A stretch of DNA of 33,638 nt from an uncultured Lachnospiraceae bacterium (GTDB taxonomy: Bacteria; Bacillota; Clostridia; Lachnospirales; Lachnospiraceae), in assembly GCA_947175055.1 (NCBI GenBank), contig CAMWLJ010000033.1, positions 1 to 33,638 of the forward strand, in the 5' to 3' direction. The notes beneath the pieces were generated by a model that saw only the letters and a list, made by a program, of their open reading frames with translations, did no database searches and was not told where the DNA came from. Below are positions 21,860 to 29,177 of the stretch, piece after piece. Made by a program: the position numbers and the translations under genes. Each line of letters starts with the position of its first letter. Position 1 is the stretch's first letter.

Positions 21860-24219
21860 TGGGTGCGGTGATGGGGATCATGATACGGACGACGGTTTTG
21901 GTGATGGCGATCCTTGGCGTGCGGAAACTATCCGGAGAGAAACTTCATGTGTATATCAGGTATGGGTTATGGCTGTTCGTAGTGCTGAGACTGCTCATTC
22001 CGGTTAATTTTATAAACAGCCCGGTCAGTGTGTTTCGTGCGGTAGATGCGGTAACGGGAAAATATGTGGAAGCCTCCTATGCCGGTGGGGATGATAGCAG
22101 CCCTTTGGGAAATGGCGGGCGTGATCATATGGCAATACAGGAACTGCCCCTGAAGGGAGAGAATGAGAGCAGGGCGCAGGAGTTGCGGACAGCAGGGGAA
22201 GATGTCATCGAAGAAGGGCCGGCGATAGCGGCAGAGAGAAATGCCGTAACAGCAGAGCACTTACCGGTGAGGGAAGGCGCGTCAGTCTTCCGATGGATCT
22301 GGATCGCCGGCAGCCTGTTTGTGGGAGGGACGCTTTGCATTGCCCATCTTCGATTCCGCAGAAGATTGTACAGGACACGGCAATTATGCCAGGGCGGCGG
22401 GGAACGGAATGTGAGCAACGGGAGAGGGATGGCGAAGCTTTGCCGGAGCCTTCCGGTTTATCGGGTGGATAGGCTGGAAGCGCCCTGTCTTGTGGGTGTG
22501 CTGCATCCGGCGGTCTATATTGGCACGGACATCCGGACAGACACCGACAGGTTTCGCTATGTGGTGACTCATGAGCAGGTACACTACCTTCACGGGGATC
22601 ATATTTGGGCGCTGCTGCGTGCCGTGCTGGTCACGGTATACTGGTTCAATCCTTTGGTATGGATTGCGGCATCGGCTTCTGCCAGGGACGGGGAGATTGC
22701 CTGCGATCATGGTACGATACGGCGGCTTGGCGATAAAGAACGGTTGACTTATGGTGAGATGCTTCTGGATCTTTCCAGGAAAAATTGCGGCAGGAGAATC
22801 TATTCATATGGAACTATGCTGCGCCCGAGAAATTCCGAGTTGAAAGAGAGGATCTCACGGCTTGTGAGGGCAAACGGTGCCCGATTGTCGGCGGGGATCG
22901 CTGCGGTCGTGTTCATGCTTGCTCTGGCGGGATGCGCTTTTACAGGAACGTCCCAGAAAGAGGGGAATACGGAAGATGCCGGAATGGACAAAACGTCTGA
23001 AACGGCAGGAGATACTGCATTGCAGGAGTCAGAGGAACTGGGAAACACCGATGCAGATCTGCATAGTGACAATACTACAGGGGATAATGTAGTTTCAGGG
23101 AATGAAAGTGCATCCGGCCGCGAACAGGAGACGGAGGAGTTTGATCCGGAGGAGGAGATTGCCGAAATGCGCCAGCTGGCCGTAAAGAAGGCGGCGGTAT
23201 CCGCTGAGACAGAATGGGGAGCAGACGGCCCTACACTGGACTATGCGGGAAATCCGGGGCTGGACGGTACGAACAACAGTGTCATTATATTCCACGATTA
23301 TTTCGGACTGATCGTCTATGACCTGACGGACAGGGAGATAGTACGCAGCCTTGATCTGGCAGCGATCGGGTGTCAATTTACGCAGGGTGATAATGTCTGC
23401 CAGGTTGCCGTGTCAGATGATGGAAAAAGTGTCTGGCTGCATCCGCTCAAGATGCGGTATATGTTCCGCTATGAGGTGGAGAAGGATCTGCTTTGGCAGC
23501 TGCCGATCGTGAAGAGTTTTGAGGTCGATCTGGAGACGCAGAACCTTTTTGACAGATATCTGGTGACAGAGGGAGAGCCGCATGATACATGGCAGTCCAA
23601 TTATCTGTATGAAGAGTATAAAGATGAAAAGGGACTGCAGACTGCATATATCTATCTCACGGTCTATGGGAATACAAGACTCGGTGACTTGCAATGCGTC
23701 TGGGATGATATGGTCTTTGAACTGTGGAATGAGGACACGGCAGGATCTGCGCTGGCCGACGGGACTGCCGGGAAGTTTCCCTATGTTTCCGATAACGCGA
23801 AGCATGACGTCCTGCTCACATATACCTATCCTTGTGAATATGATCGTATCGCAGATTCCTATGTGGAGAGAGTAAATCCTGTCACCGGGGAAGTCCGCGT
23901 ACACGAGGGGATAGACTTTGCAGCTGCGGCAGGCACTGCTGTCACGGCAGCTGCAGATGGCATCGTGTATGAGACGGGTTACTCTGCGGAATACGGCAAT
24001 TATGTTGTCCTGCTGCACCAGAATGGTGATATGACCTATTATTGCCATTGCCAGGATGTTGCCGTCTCGAATGAAGAGCAGGTAAATCGCGGAGACAGAA
24101 TTGCCTCTGTGGGAAGTACCGGGCAATCGACCGGCGCGCATCTGCATTTCGCCTTGAGCCGGGACGGTGCATTCCTCGATCCGTCGGAGTATATGGAGCC
24201 TCCGGCAGTGGATCCATAA
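21859..24219 (+). CDS. BlaR1-like M56 metallopeptidase fused to an M23 peptidoglycan endopeptidase
   Basis: This 786-residue protein pairs two metallopeptidases. The M56 (BlaR1-type) part holds several membrane spans and the zinc motif HEQVH at 238-242. It is followed by a span with the sequence VFMLALAGCAF (Cys359), a Ser/Glu-rich linker (about 360-450), a region of unclear fold (450-650) and a LytM/M23 domain with HEGID (His682, Asp686) and AHLHF (His761, His763) zinc and active-site residues. The linker and M23 domain should lie outside, and the M56 site in the membrane-proximal cytosol. Instead of a beta-lactam-binding domain, the outside part is a wall hydrolase. AAGGAGG lies 7-8 bases before ATG 21859. 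It is coupled to blaI. Such M23/M56 fusions occur in Lachnospiraceae. Confidence 0.88.
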   Translation: MGAVMGIMIRTTVLVMAILGVRKLSGEKLHVYIRYGLWLFVVLRLLIPVNFINSPVSVFRAVDAVTGKYVEASYAGGDDSSPLGNGGRDHMAIQELPLKGENESRAQELRTAGEDVIEEGPAIAAERNAVTAEHLPVREGASVFRWIWIAGSLFVGGTLCIAHLRFRRRLYRTRQLCQGGGERNVSNGRGMAKLCRSLPVYRVDRLEAPCLVGVLHPAVYIGTDIRTDTDRFRYVVTHEQVHYLHGDHIWALLRAVLVTVYWFNPLVWIAASASARDGEIACDHGTIRRLGDKERLTYGEMLLDLSRKNCGRRIYSYGTMLRPRNSELKERISRLVRANGARLSAGIAAVVFMLALAGCAFTGTSQKEGNTEDAGMDKTSETAGDTALQESEELGNTDADLHSDNTTGDNVVSGNESASGREQETEEFDPEEEIAEMRQLAVKKAAVSAETEWGADGPTLDYAGNPGLDGTNNSVIIFHDYFGLIVYDLTDREIVRSLDLAAIGCQFTQGDNVCQVAVSDDGKSVWLHPLKMRYMFRYEVEKDLLWQLPIVKSFEVDLETQNLFDRYLVTEGEPHDTWQSNYLYEEYKDEKGLQTAYIYLTVYGNTRLGDLQCVWDDMVFELWNEDTAGSALADGTAGKFPYVSDNAKHDVLLTYTYPCEYDRIADSYVERVNPVTGEVRVHEGIDFAAAAGTAVTAAADGIVYETGYSAEYGNYVVLLHQNGDMTYYCHCQDVAVSNEEQVNRGDRIASVGSTGQSTGAHLHFALSRDGAFLDPSEYMEPPAVDP

Positions 24220-24310
24220 GGAACAGGAAGATAAGACGAAATGCAGGATGCAAAGAAGGCGGTGGAGATGGATCCGATCTGGTAGGGCGGTATGGGAAGC
24301 TGCCCGGAAT

Positions 24311-25270
24311 CTACAAATTCACGACGTTCCTGTTCTCTCCGGCCAGAAAAGCTTCGATATTTTTAACAACTTCCTGCACCAGATTGGTTCTGGATTCAAC
24401 GCTTGCCCATGCCATGTGAGGTGTGATGATCAGTTTTGTGCTGTCCTTGATCTGTGCCAATGGGTTATCTTCCGCCATGGGCTCCCTCTCCAGCACATCC
24501 AGTCCGGCACCGGCGATCTGGTTCGCGATGAGGGCGTCATAGAGCGCCTGCGTGTCTACGACCGGGCCGCGGGCTACATTGATTAAGATGGCGGTTTCTT
24601 TCATTTTGAGGAGGGCATCTTTGTTGATCAATCCTCTTGTCCGGTCGCTGAGCGGGCAGTGCAGGGACAGGATGTCGGATTCCTGTAAAAGTGTGTCAAA
24701 TTCCACTCTTTCATAATCCGTGCAGGTGCTCTTGCCGGAGGCGGAGTAGAAGATGACCTTGCAGCCGAAAGCTTTGGCCAGTCCGGCGACTCTGCGGCCG
24801 ATGGTCCCCATACCGACGATGCCCCATGTTTTGCCTTCCAGATCATAGAAAGCCCTGTCGAAGTTGGAGAAGCGGTCTTGTGCGCTGTAGGTGCCGGACT
24901 TTACATAGTCGTCATAAAAGGCGAGTTTCTCAGAAAGCGCCAGCGCCAGCAGAAGCGTATGCTGTGCCACTGTGGATGTACAGTAATTGACAACATTGGT
25001 GACCTTGATGCCGCGGCTCTTGCAGTAGGCAAGATCTACATTGTCGAAGCCTGTGGCGAGCAGGCAGATCAGTTTTACATTGGGAGCGTCCTTCAGGGTA
25101 GTTTCGTTGAGGGGCGCTTTATTAGCCATGATGATATCTGCTTCTCTTACACGCTGTGCCGTGTTCTCCGCTACCGTATTCGGATAATATTCCACTTCTC
25201 CGAATTTCTCAAAGCAGGATACGTCAACATCCTTTCCCGCGCTGTTACGTTCTAATACAACCAGTTTCAT
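24311..25270 (-). CDS. D-2-hydroxyacid dehydrogenase (glycerate/hydroxypyruvate reductase type)
   Basis: This NAD-dependent dehydrogenase of 319 residues interconverts 2-keto acids and D-2-hydroxy acids. The dinucleotide fold is marked by GIVGMGTIGRR (residues about 150-160). The catalytic Arg is in NVARGPVVD, the Glu in LDVLEREP and the His in TPHMAWAS. The substrate is not fixed by sequence. Relatives act on hydroxypyruvate, glyoxylate or related acids. It converges on the M56-M23 gene and diverges from the EAL/HDOD gene. A minus-strand leader of about 40 bases contains the 17-bp CGCTTCGGAAT module. A GGAGGG site lies 5-9 bases before the ATG. Confidence 0.93.
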   Translation of the reverse strand: MKLVVLERNSAGKDVDVSCFEKFGEVEYYPNTVAENTAQRVREADIIMANKAPLNETTLKDAPNVKLICLLATGFDNVDLAYCKSRGIKVTNVVNYCTSTVAQHTLLLALALSEKLAFYDDYVKSGTYSAQDRFSNFDRAFYDLEGKTWGIVGMGTIGRRVAGLAKAFGCKVIFYSASGKSTCTDYERVEFDTLLQESDILSLHCPLSDRTRGLINKDALLKMKETAILINVARGPVVDTQALYDALIANQIAGAGLDVLEREPMAEDNPLAQIKDSTKLIITPHMAWASVESRTNLVQEVVKNIEAFLAGENRNVVNL

Positions 25271-25309
25271 ATAGGCCCTCCATTTTCTGTACAGGTTCGT
25301 TTTTCTTCT

Positions 25310-25326
25310 ATTCCGAAGCGCTTTGC
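25310..25326 (-). repeat. Third copy of the CGCTTCGGAAT leader module
   Basis: Read on the minus strand this is GCAAAGCGCTTCGGAAT, identical to 21431-21447 in the blaI leader. It lies about 40 bases before the dehydrogenase start codon in the sense direction, as do the copies at feoB and blaI. Confidence 0.6.
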
Positions 25327-25495
25327 AAAACCTTATTTATCTTTATGATTTCATGTGTATCATTCTACCATAATATGGCGGATTTCCACAACATTTCTTT
25401 TTTTGTCCATGCCCAACTTTGTCCCCCTGTCAAACAGGGCACTGAGGATTGAAAATCCCTGCAAAAATACCGTAGCAATCACAAATAAAGTCTGC

Positions 25496-25501
25496 TATAA
25501 T
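25496..25501 (+). promoter_or_regulatory. Extended -10 promoter for the EAL/HDOD gene
   Basis: TGC-TATAAT (TG at 25493-25494, TATAAT at 25496-25501) is an extended -10 box about 50 bases before the start codon. The position 17 bases upstream (TAGCAA) is a weak -35, as is usual for extended -10 promoters. Confidence 0.5.
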
Positions 25502-25551
25502 ATAAGAAATTTGTAACGGACTGTAATAGTTTTGAAAGGAGACTATAGAGT

Positions 25552-26772
25552 ATGCTTGCTACATTGATTCCTTTTTTTGATAAAGACATGAAGGTGTGCG
25601 CTTATTCGCTTTTCTCGCAGAAGGCGAATCTGCTGTTGAATCCGGCGCTCCAGAGCTCAGCTGTAAATGACGGCGCTGCTCGGGTGGAGGGCCTTGATAT
25701 TTTACAGAGCATCGGTATTGATACGTTGTCGCCGGGCACCGACGTGCTTGTCCCGGTGGGTTCTATTGCGGTGTTCTCGGATATTGAGTCCCAGAGCGAT
25801 ACGATGCTGGGGCGGCTGGTGCTGCTTTTTGACAATTCGGTCACTAACACACCGGACTATCAGGAACGGTTCAAGCAGTTAAAGCAGAAGGGGTATAAGC
25901 TGGCGATCAGGAAACTTCCGGTAATGGAGTTGGAGAATTACAGAGAGATCCTTGCGTTGATGGATTATATCATTCTGGACTATAAGAAGGTAGATGTCTA
26001 CAAGGCCAAGATTTATTTTGGGCATCAATATCCGCATATCAAGATCTGTGTCGGCAATATCGAGAAGCAGGAGATTTTCGACGACGTCAGGATGGACCGG
26101 TCTTTCCACTATTTTGAGGGCGCATTCTATCGTATCCCGGTGACTAAGGGGCAGACAGAGGTGGAACCTCTTAAGGTCAACTATCTGGAGTTGATGAATA
26201 TTGTCAATGATGTGGATTTTGAACTGACGAAGGCGGCTGATGTGATCGGCAGAGATACGGCACTCGTAGTGTCTTTGCTTGAGATGGTGAACCGCACTGC
26301 GGTGAAGTCCGAGGTGACGTCGATCCGACACGCGGCGGCGCTGCTGGGCCAGCGGGAATTAAAGAAATGGATCAATACCGTGATCACGAAAGAATTGTGT
26401 GCGGACAGACCCAATGAGATCACAAGAGTTTCTCTTCTGCGGGCTAAATTCATGGAATGCCTGGCACCTTCTTTCGGATTGGCGATGAAAGCACCTGAGC
26501 TATTTTTGATGGGGCTTTTCTCGGTGCTGGATATTATCCTGAGTATGCCTATGACGGAGGCGCTTGATAAGGTCAACGTTGCCAAGGAGATCAGGGAAGC
26601 ACTTTTGAACCGTACAGGTGAGTTTGCGGATATCTATGATTTCATGATAGCTTACGAGAATGCGGACTGGCAGGAAGTCAGCCGGTTGCAGATTTTAAAG
26701 AGCATCGATAATGATGCGGTATTTAAGGCATATATTACGGCTGTGCGCTGGTATAAGGAGATGTTTTTCTAG
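25552..26772 (+). CDS. EAL/HDOD two-domain protein, YuxH-like
   Basis: This 406-residue cytosolic protein is built as a degenerate EAL domain (about 1-195) and an HDOD domain (about 200-400). The HDOD part is shown by VNYLELMNIVNDVDFELTKAADVIGRDTALVVSLLEMVN and IRHAAALLGQRELKKWINTVI. The EAL part lacks the canonical EAL and DDFG motifs: where one expects ExLxR it reads AYSLFSQ, so it probably does not cleave cyclic di-GMP. HDOD proteins serve as signalling adaptors. AAAGGAG lies 8-9 bases before the ATG. An extended -10 precedes it. The S-adenosylhomocysteine hydrolase gene follows after 164 bases, so the pairing may be chance. Confidence 0.85.
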   Translation: MLATLIPFFDKDMKVCAYSLFSQKANLLLNPALQSSAVNDGAARVEGLDILQSIGIDTLSPGTDVLVPVGSIAVFSDIESQSDTMLGRLVLLFDNSVTNTPDYQERFKQLKQKGYKLAIRKLPVMELENYREILALMDYIILDYKKVDVYKAKIYFGHQYPHIKICVGNIEKQEIFDDVRMDRSFHYFEGAFYRIPVTKGQTEVEPLKVNYLELMNIVNDVDFELTKAADVIGRDTALVVSLLEMVNRTAVKSEVTSIRHAAALLGQRELKKWINTVITKELCADRPNEITRVSLLRAKFMECLAPSFGLAMKAPELFLMGLFSVLDIILSMPMTEALDKVNVAKEIREALLNRTGEFADIYDFMIAYENADWQEVSRLQILKSIDNDAVFKAYITAVRWYKEMFF

Positions 26773-26936
26773 TTTTCCAGGATAGGTATTTTACAGGAGG
26801 ATCCATAGGGAACGCCTGTGAAAATATATCGGTATCGGCAGACAACTGTTCGATGCTTTACAAAGTGATGATAGGACAGACGACCATCACTATAATAAAA
26901 ATTCGGCTGATTAATTTTAAGGAGGAAACTATTGAA

Positions 26937-28184
26937 ATGAGTAGCGAAATCAGAGACATTAATCTTGCCGAATCCGGTGAGAGAAAAATTGAGTGGGTGA
27001 AAAGGAACTGCGACCTGCTGCGTACGCTGGAGAAGGAATTTTCGGAGAGCAAACCCTTCGAGGGTAAGAAGGTGACCTTGTCAGTGCACCTGGAGGCTAA
27101 GACCGCCTATCTTTGTCTGGTGCTGGCAGCAGGCGGTGCCGAGATGTATGTGACCGGTTCCAACCCTTTATCTACACAGGATGATGTGGCAGCAGCACTC
27201 GTGAAGGCTGGATTGGAAGTACATGCGTGGTACGGTGCAACACCGGAAGAATATGAGACGCATATCCGCCATGTGTTGGAGGCGGAGCCGAATATCATCA
27301 TCGATGACGGCGGAGACCTGGTGACGATGGTGCACACGGAGATGCCGCATCTGATCCCGAACATCATCGGCGGATGCGAGGAGACGACCACAGGCATCAT
27401 CCGCCTGGAGGCTATGAATAATGCAGGTGAATTGAAGTTTCCGATGGTGCGCGTTAACAATGCGGCCTGCAAGCATTTCTTTGATAACAGATACGGTACG
27501 GGACAGTCGGTATTCGACGGCATTAACAGGACCACGAACTTGATTGTGGCAGGTAAGATCGTGGTGGTAGCAGGATATGGCTGGTGCGGTAAGGGTACGG
27601 CCATGAGAGCGAAAGGCCTGGGCGCGAGAGTGGTAGTCACGGAGATTGATCCGATCAAAGCGATTGAGGCAGTGATGGACGGTTTTGACGTAATGCCCAT
27701 GCAGGAGGCGGCTAAGATCGGTGATTTCTTTATCACTGTGACGGGCTGCAACGGTGTTATCGATAAGGAAGACTTTGCGGTAATGAAAGAGGGTGCGATC
27801 CTCTGCAACGCGGGCCATTTTGACTGTGAGATCGATATGGCGTGGCTGAAAGCCAATGCGGTGGAGAAGAAGGAACAGCGCAAGAACATCATGGGTTATA
27901 AGCTGCCCAGCGGTCAGTGGATCTTCGTGCTGGCAGAGGGGCGTCTTGTAAATCTGGCGGCAGGCGACGGCCATCCGGCGGAGATCATGGATATGAGTTT
28001 TGCGATCCAGGCGCTGTCTGCGAAATACCTCGTGGAGCACGGCAGTGAACTTACAGAGAAGCTGATTGATGTGCCGGAAGAAGTAGACAAAGATGTGGCG
28101 AAGCGTAAGCTGGCTTTCCTCGGTAAAGAGATCGACGTCCTCACGCCGGAGCAGGAAAAATATCTGAATAGTTATTCGGTTTAA
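26937..28184 (+). CDS. ahcY: S-adenosyl-L-homocysteine hydrolase
   Basis: AhcY splits S-adenosylhomocysteine into adenosine and homocysteine in the methyl cycle, using bound NAD. The 415-residue product has the N-terminal substrate domain with SVHLEAKTAYLCLVL, TGSNPLSTQDDVAAAL and DDGGDLV. The NAD fold carries VVAGYGWCGKGTAMRAKGLGARVVVTEIDP, and the C-terminal part has GHFDCEIDM, NLAAGDGHPAEIMDMSFAIQA and a LTPEQEKYLNSYSV end. The length fits the short bacterial form. ATG 26937 has AAGGAGG about 11 bases upstream. The frame opened from 26853 lies in the leader. Near 26863-26890 a GTGATG...CATCAC hairpin precedes TATAAT (26891-26896). Confidence 0.96.
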   Translation: MSSEIRDINLAESGERKIEWVKRNCDLLRTLEKEFSESKPFEGKKVTLSVHLEAKTAYLCLVLAAGGAEMYVTGSNPLSTQDDVAAALVKAGLEVHAWYGATPEEYETHIRHVLEAEPNIIIDDGGDLVTMVHTEMPHLIPNIIGGCEETTTGIIRLEAMNNAGELKFPMVRVNNAACKHFFDNRYGTGQSVFDGINRTTNLIVAGKIVVVAGYGWCGKGTAMRAKGLGARVVVTEIDPIKAIEAVMDGFDVMPMQEAAKIGDFFITVTGCNGVIDKEDFAVMKEGAILCNAGHFDCEIDMAWLKANAVEKKEQRKNIMGYKLPSGQWIFVLAEGRLVNLAAGDGHPAEIMDMSFAIQALSAKYLVEHGSELTEKLIDVPEEVDKDVAKRKLAFLGKEIDVLTPEQEKYLNSYSV

Positions 28185-28402
28185 TATTGCATTTTCATTT
28201 GCTTTAGTGTATAATTTATCTTCCAAAGAGAGTTCGTGATAGAAAGTGAGAGCGACTGGTATGAAAGCGGGAACATACCATGAGCGGAAGCATTGTAAAC
28301 GATAAAAAGAATATTGCGAGTTATGGGACGGGAATGTGCATCGATGGTGCGTTCTGTGAGAACATGATTTCGGAGAGCAGACAATGAACAGGAGGAGACA
28401 CT

Positions 28403-29011
28403 ATGGCATTGACAAAGGAAGATTTACAGGCAATCGCAGTCTTACTGCAGCCTATAAGAGATGAAGTACAGGATGTGAAGACCGGCGTTGCGGAGATGAA
28501 GTCCGATGTAGAAGGCGTGAAACTCGGTATGCAGGAGATGAAGTCCGATGTAGAAGGCATGAAGACCGATGCTGCGGGCATGAAGCATGGAATGCAGGGG
28601 ATGAATACCAATATTGCAGACATGAAGTTTGGTATGCAGGAGATGAGGGTTGACATCGAAGGCGTGAGAGCCAGCGTGCAGGAAATGAGGGACGATGCCG
28701 TAGGCATGAAAGACAGTATGCAGGAGATGAGGGCCAATGTCAAAGGTATGACATCTGAAATGCAGGAGGTAAAGTCTGAAGTACAGAAGCTGCAGATTGA
28801 CGTGAAAGAACTGAAGGACAGGGTGATCAACATAGAGCTGACAGTTGAGAACGAGATCCGTGTCAATATTCAGCGGGTTGCCGAAGGGCATTTGGATCTG
28901 AACAGAAAACTGAACGAATACGTTAAGCTTGCTTTAGACGTGGATGCCAAGCAGGAGATGCAGGATATGTATATTAAGATGCATGATATGAAGCTGAAAG
29001 CTTTGGCATAA
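28403..29011 (+). CDS. Coiled-coil protein with eight 14-residue repeats
   Basis: The 202-residue protein is mostly helical and shows no signal peptide or membrane span. Residues 32-143 are eight 14-residue units of the type MKSDVEGVKLGMQE, that is, two heptads each with Met or Val at the core positions. The last third (ELTVENEIRVNIQRVAEGHLDLNRKLNEYVKLALDVDAKQEMQDMYIKMHDMKLKALA) is a separate amphipathic helix. AGGAGG lies 9 bases before the ATG. I do not recognise a named function. The repeat suggests a rod or oligomerisation domain. The gene stands alone, and a MITE-like element is inserted at its stop codon. Confidence 0.72.
   Translation: MALTKEDLQAIAVLLQPIRDEVQDVKTGVAEMKSDVEGVKLGMQEMKSDVEGMKTDAAGMKHGMQGMNTNIADMKFGMQEMRVDIEGVRASVQEMRDDAVGMKDSMQEMRANVKGMTSEMQEVKSEVQKLQIDVKELKDRVINIELTVENEIRVNIQRVAEGHLDLNRKLNEYVKLALDVDAKQEMQDMYIKMHDMKLKALA
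28496..28831 (+). repeat. Tandem 42-bp coding repeats (eight units)
   Basis: Each unit encodes 14 residues. ATGAAGTCCGATGTAGAAGG begins both unit 1 (28496) and unit 2 (28538). Later units are more diverged. The period keeps the two-heptad phase. Such repeats can expand or contract by slippage without a frameshift. Confidence 0.65.
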
Positions 29012-29015
29012 ATAC
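29008..29015. repeat. 8-bp target site duplication, left side of element copy 2
   Basis: ATAAATAC is repeated exactly at 29102-29109 just outside the other end of the element. It spans the TAA stop (29009-29011) of the coiled-coil gene, so insertion left the coding frame intact. Confidence 0.75.
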
Positions 29016-29101
29016 GTAACAGTTTAGCCCGGATCTTTGCCGAAGGCAAATTTGGGCCAGGACGGATTCAGTAATTGGGAAGCCGAAGGCTGAATAGTTA
29101 C
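29016..29101. mobile_element. MITE-like element, copy 2 (86 bp, related ends)
   Basis: The ends GTAACAGTTTAGCC (29016-29029) and GGCTGAATAGTTAC (29088-29101) match as inverted repeats at 11 of 14 positions, and the left end differs from copy 1 by one base. The direct repeat ATAAATAC flanks both sides (29008-29015 and 29102-29109), an 8-bp target duplication. The left duplication contains the stop codon of the coiled-coil gene. The interior has a TTTGCCGAAGGCAAA hairpin and no coding potential. Shorter than copy 1 by 105 bp. Confidence 0.8.
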
Positions 29102-29119
29102 ATAAATACAAGTACTACG

Positions 29120-29147
29120 ATCGGCGGTTTTATGACCGCCGATTTTA
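29120..29147 (+). terminator. Terminator after the coiled-coil gene and element copy 2
   Basis: ATCGGCGGT (29120-29128) and ACCGCCGAT (29135-29143) form a perfect 9-bp stem with a 6-base loop, followed by TTTTAG. It probably ended the coiled-coil transcript before the element inserted between the stop and this stem. Confidence 0.75.
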
Positions 29148-29177
29148 GTATTAATTGAGATTCCGCAGAGCGAAATC

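Noticed and set aside
25425..25439. CCCTGT-CAA-ACAGGG hairpin upstream of the dehydrogenase gene as a terminator
   Set aside because: Six base pairs only, no U-run on either strand, and it lies between divergent genes where no terminator is expected.
26773..26936. Possible SAH riboswitch before ahcY
   Set aside because: The leader has a GTGATG/CATCAC hairpin and an ATTTTACAGG/CCTGTGAAAAT stem, but I could not align it with the conserved core of known SAH or SAM riboswitches.
29016..29101. Reading element copy 2 as the terminator of the coiled-coil gene
   Set aside because: It is long, its arms mismatch at 3 of 14 positions, no U-run follows, and exact 8-bp duplications flank it. A normal terminator lies at 29120-29147.
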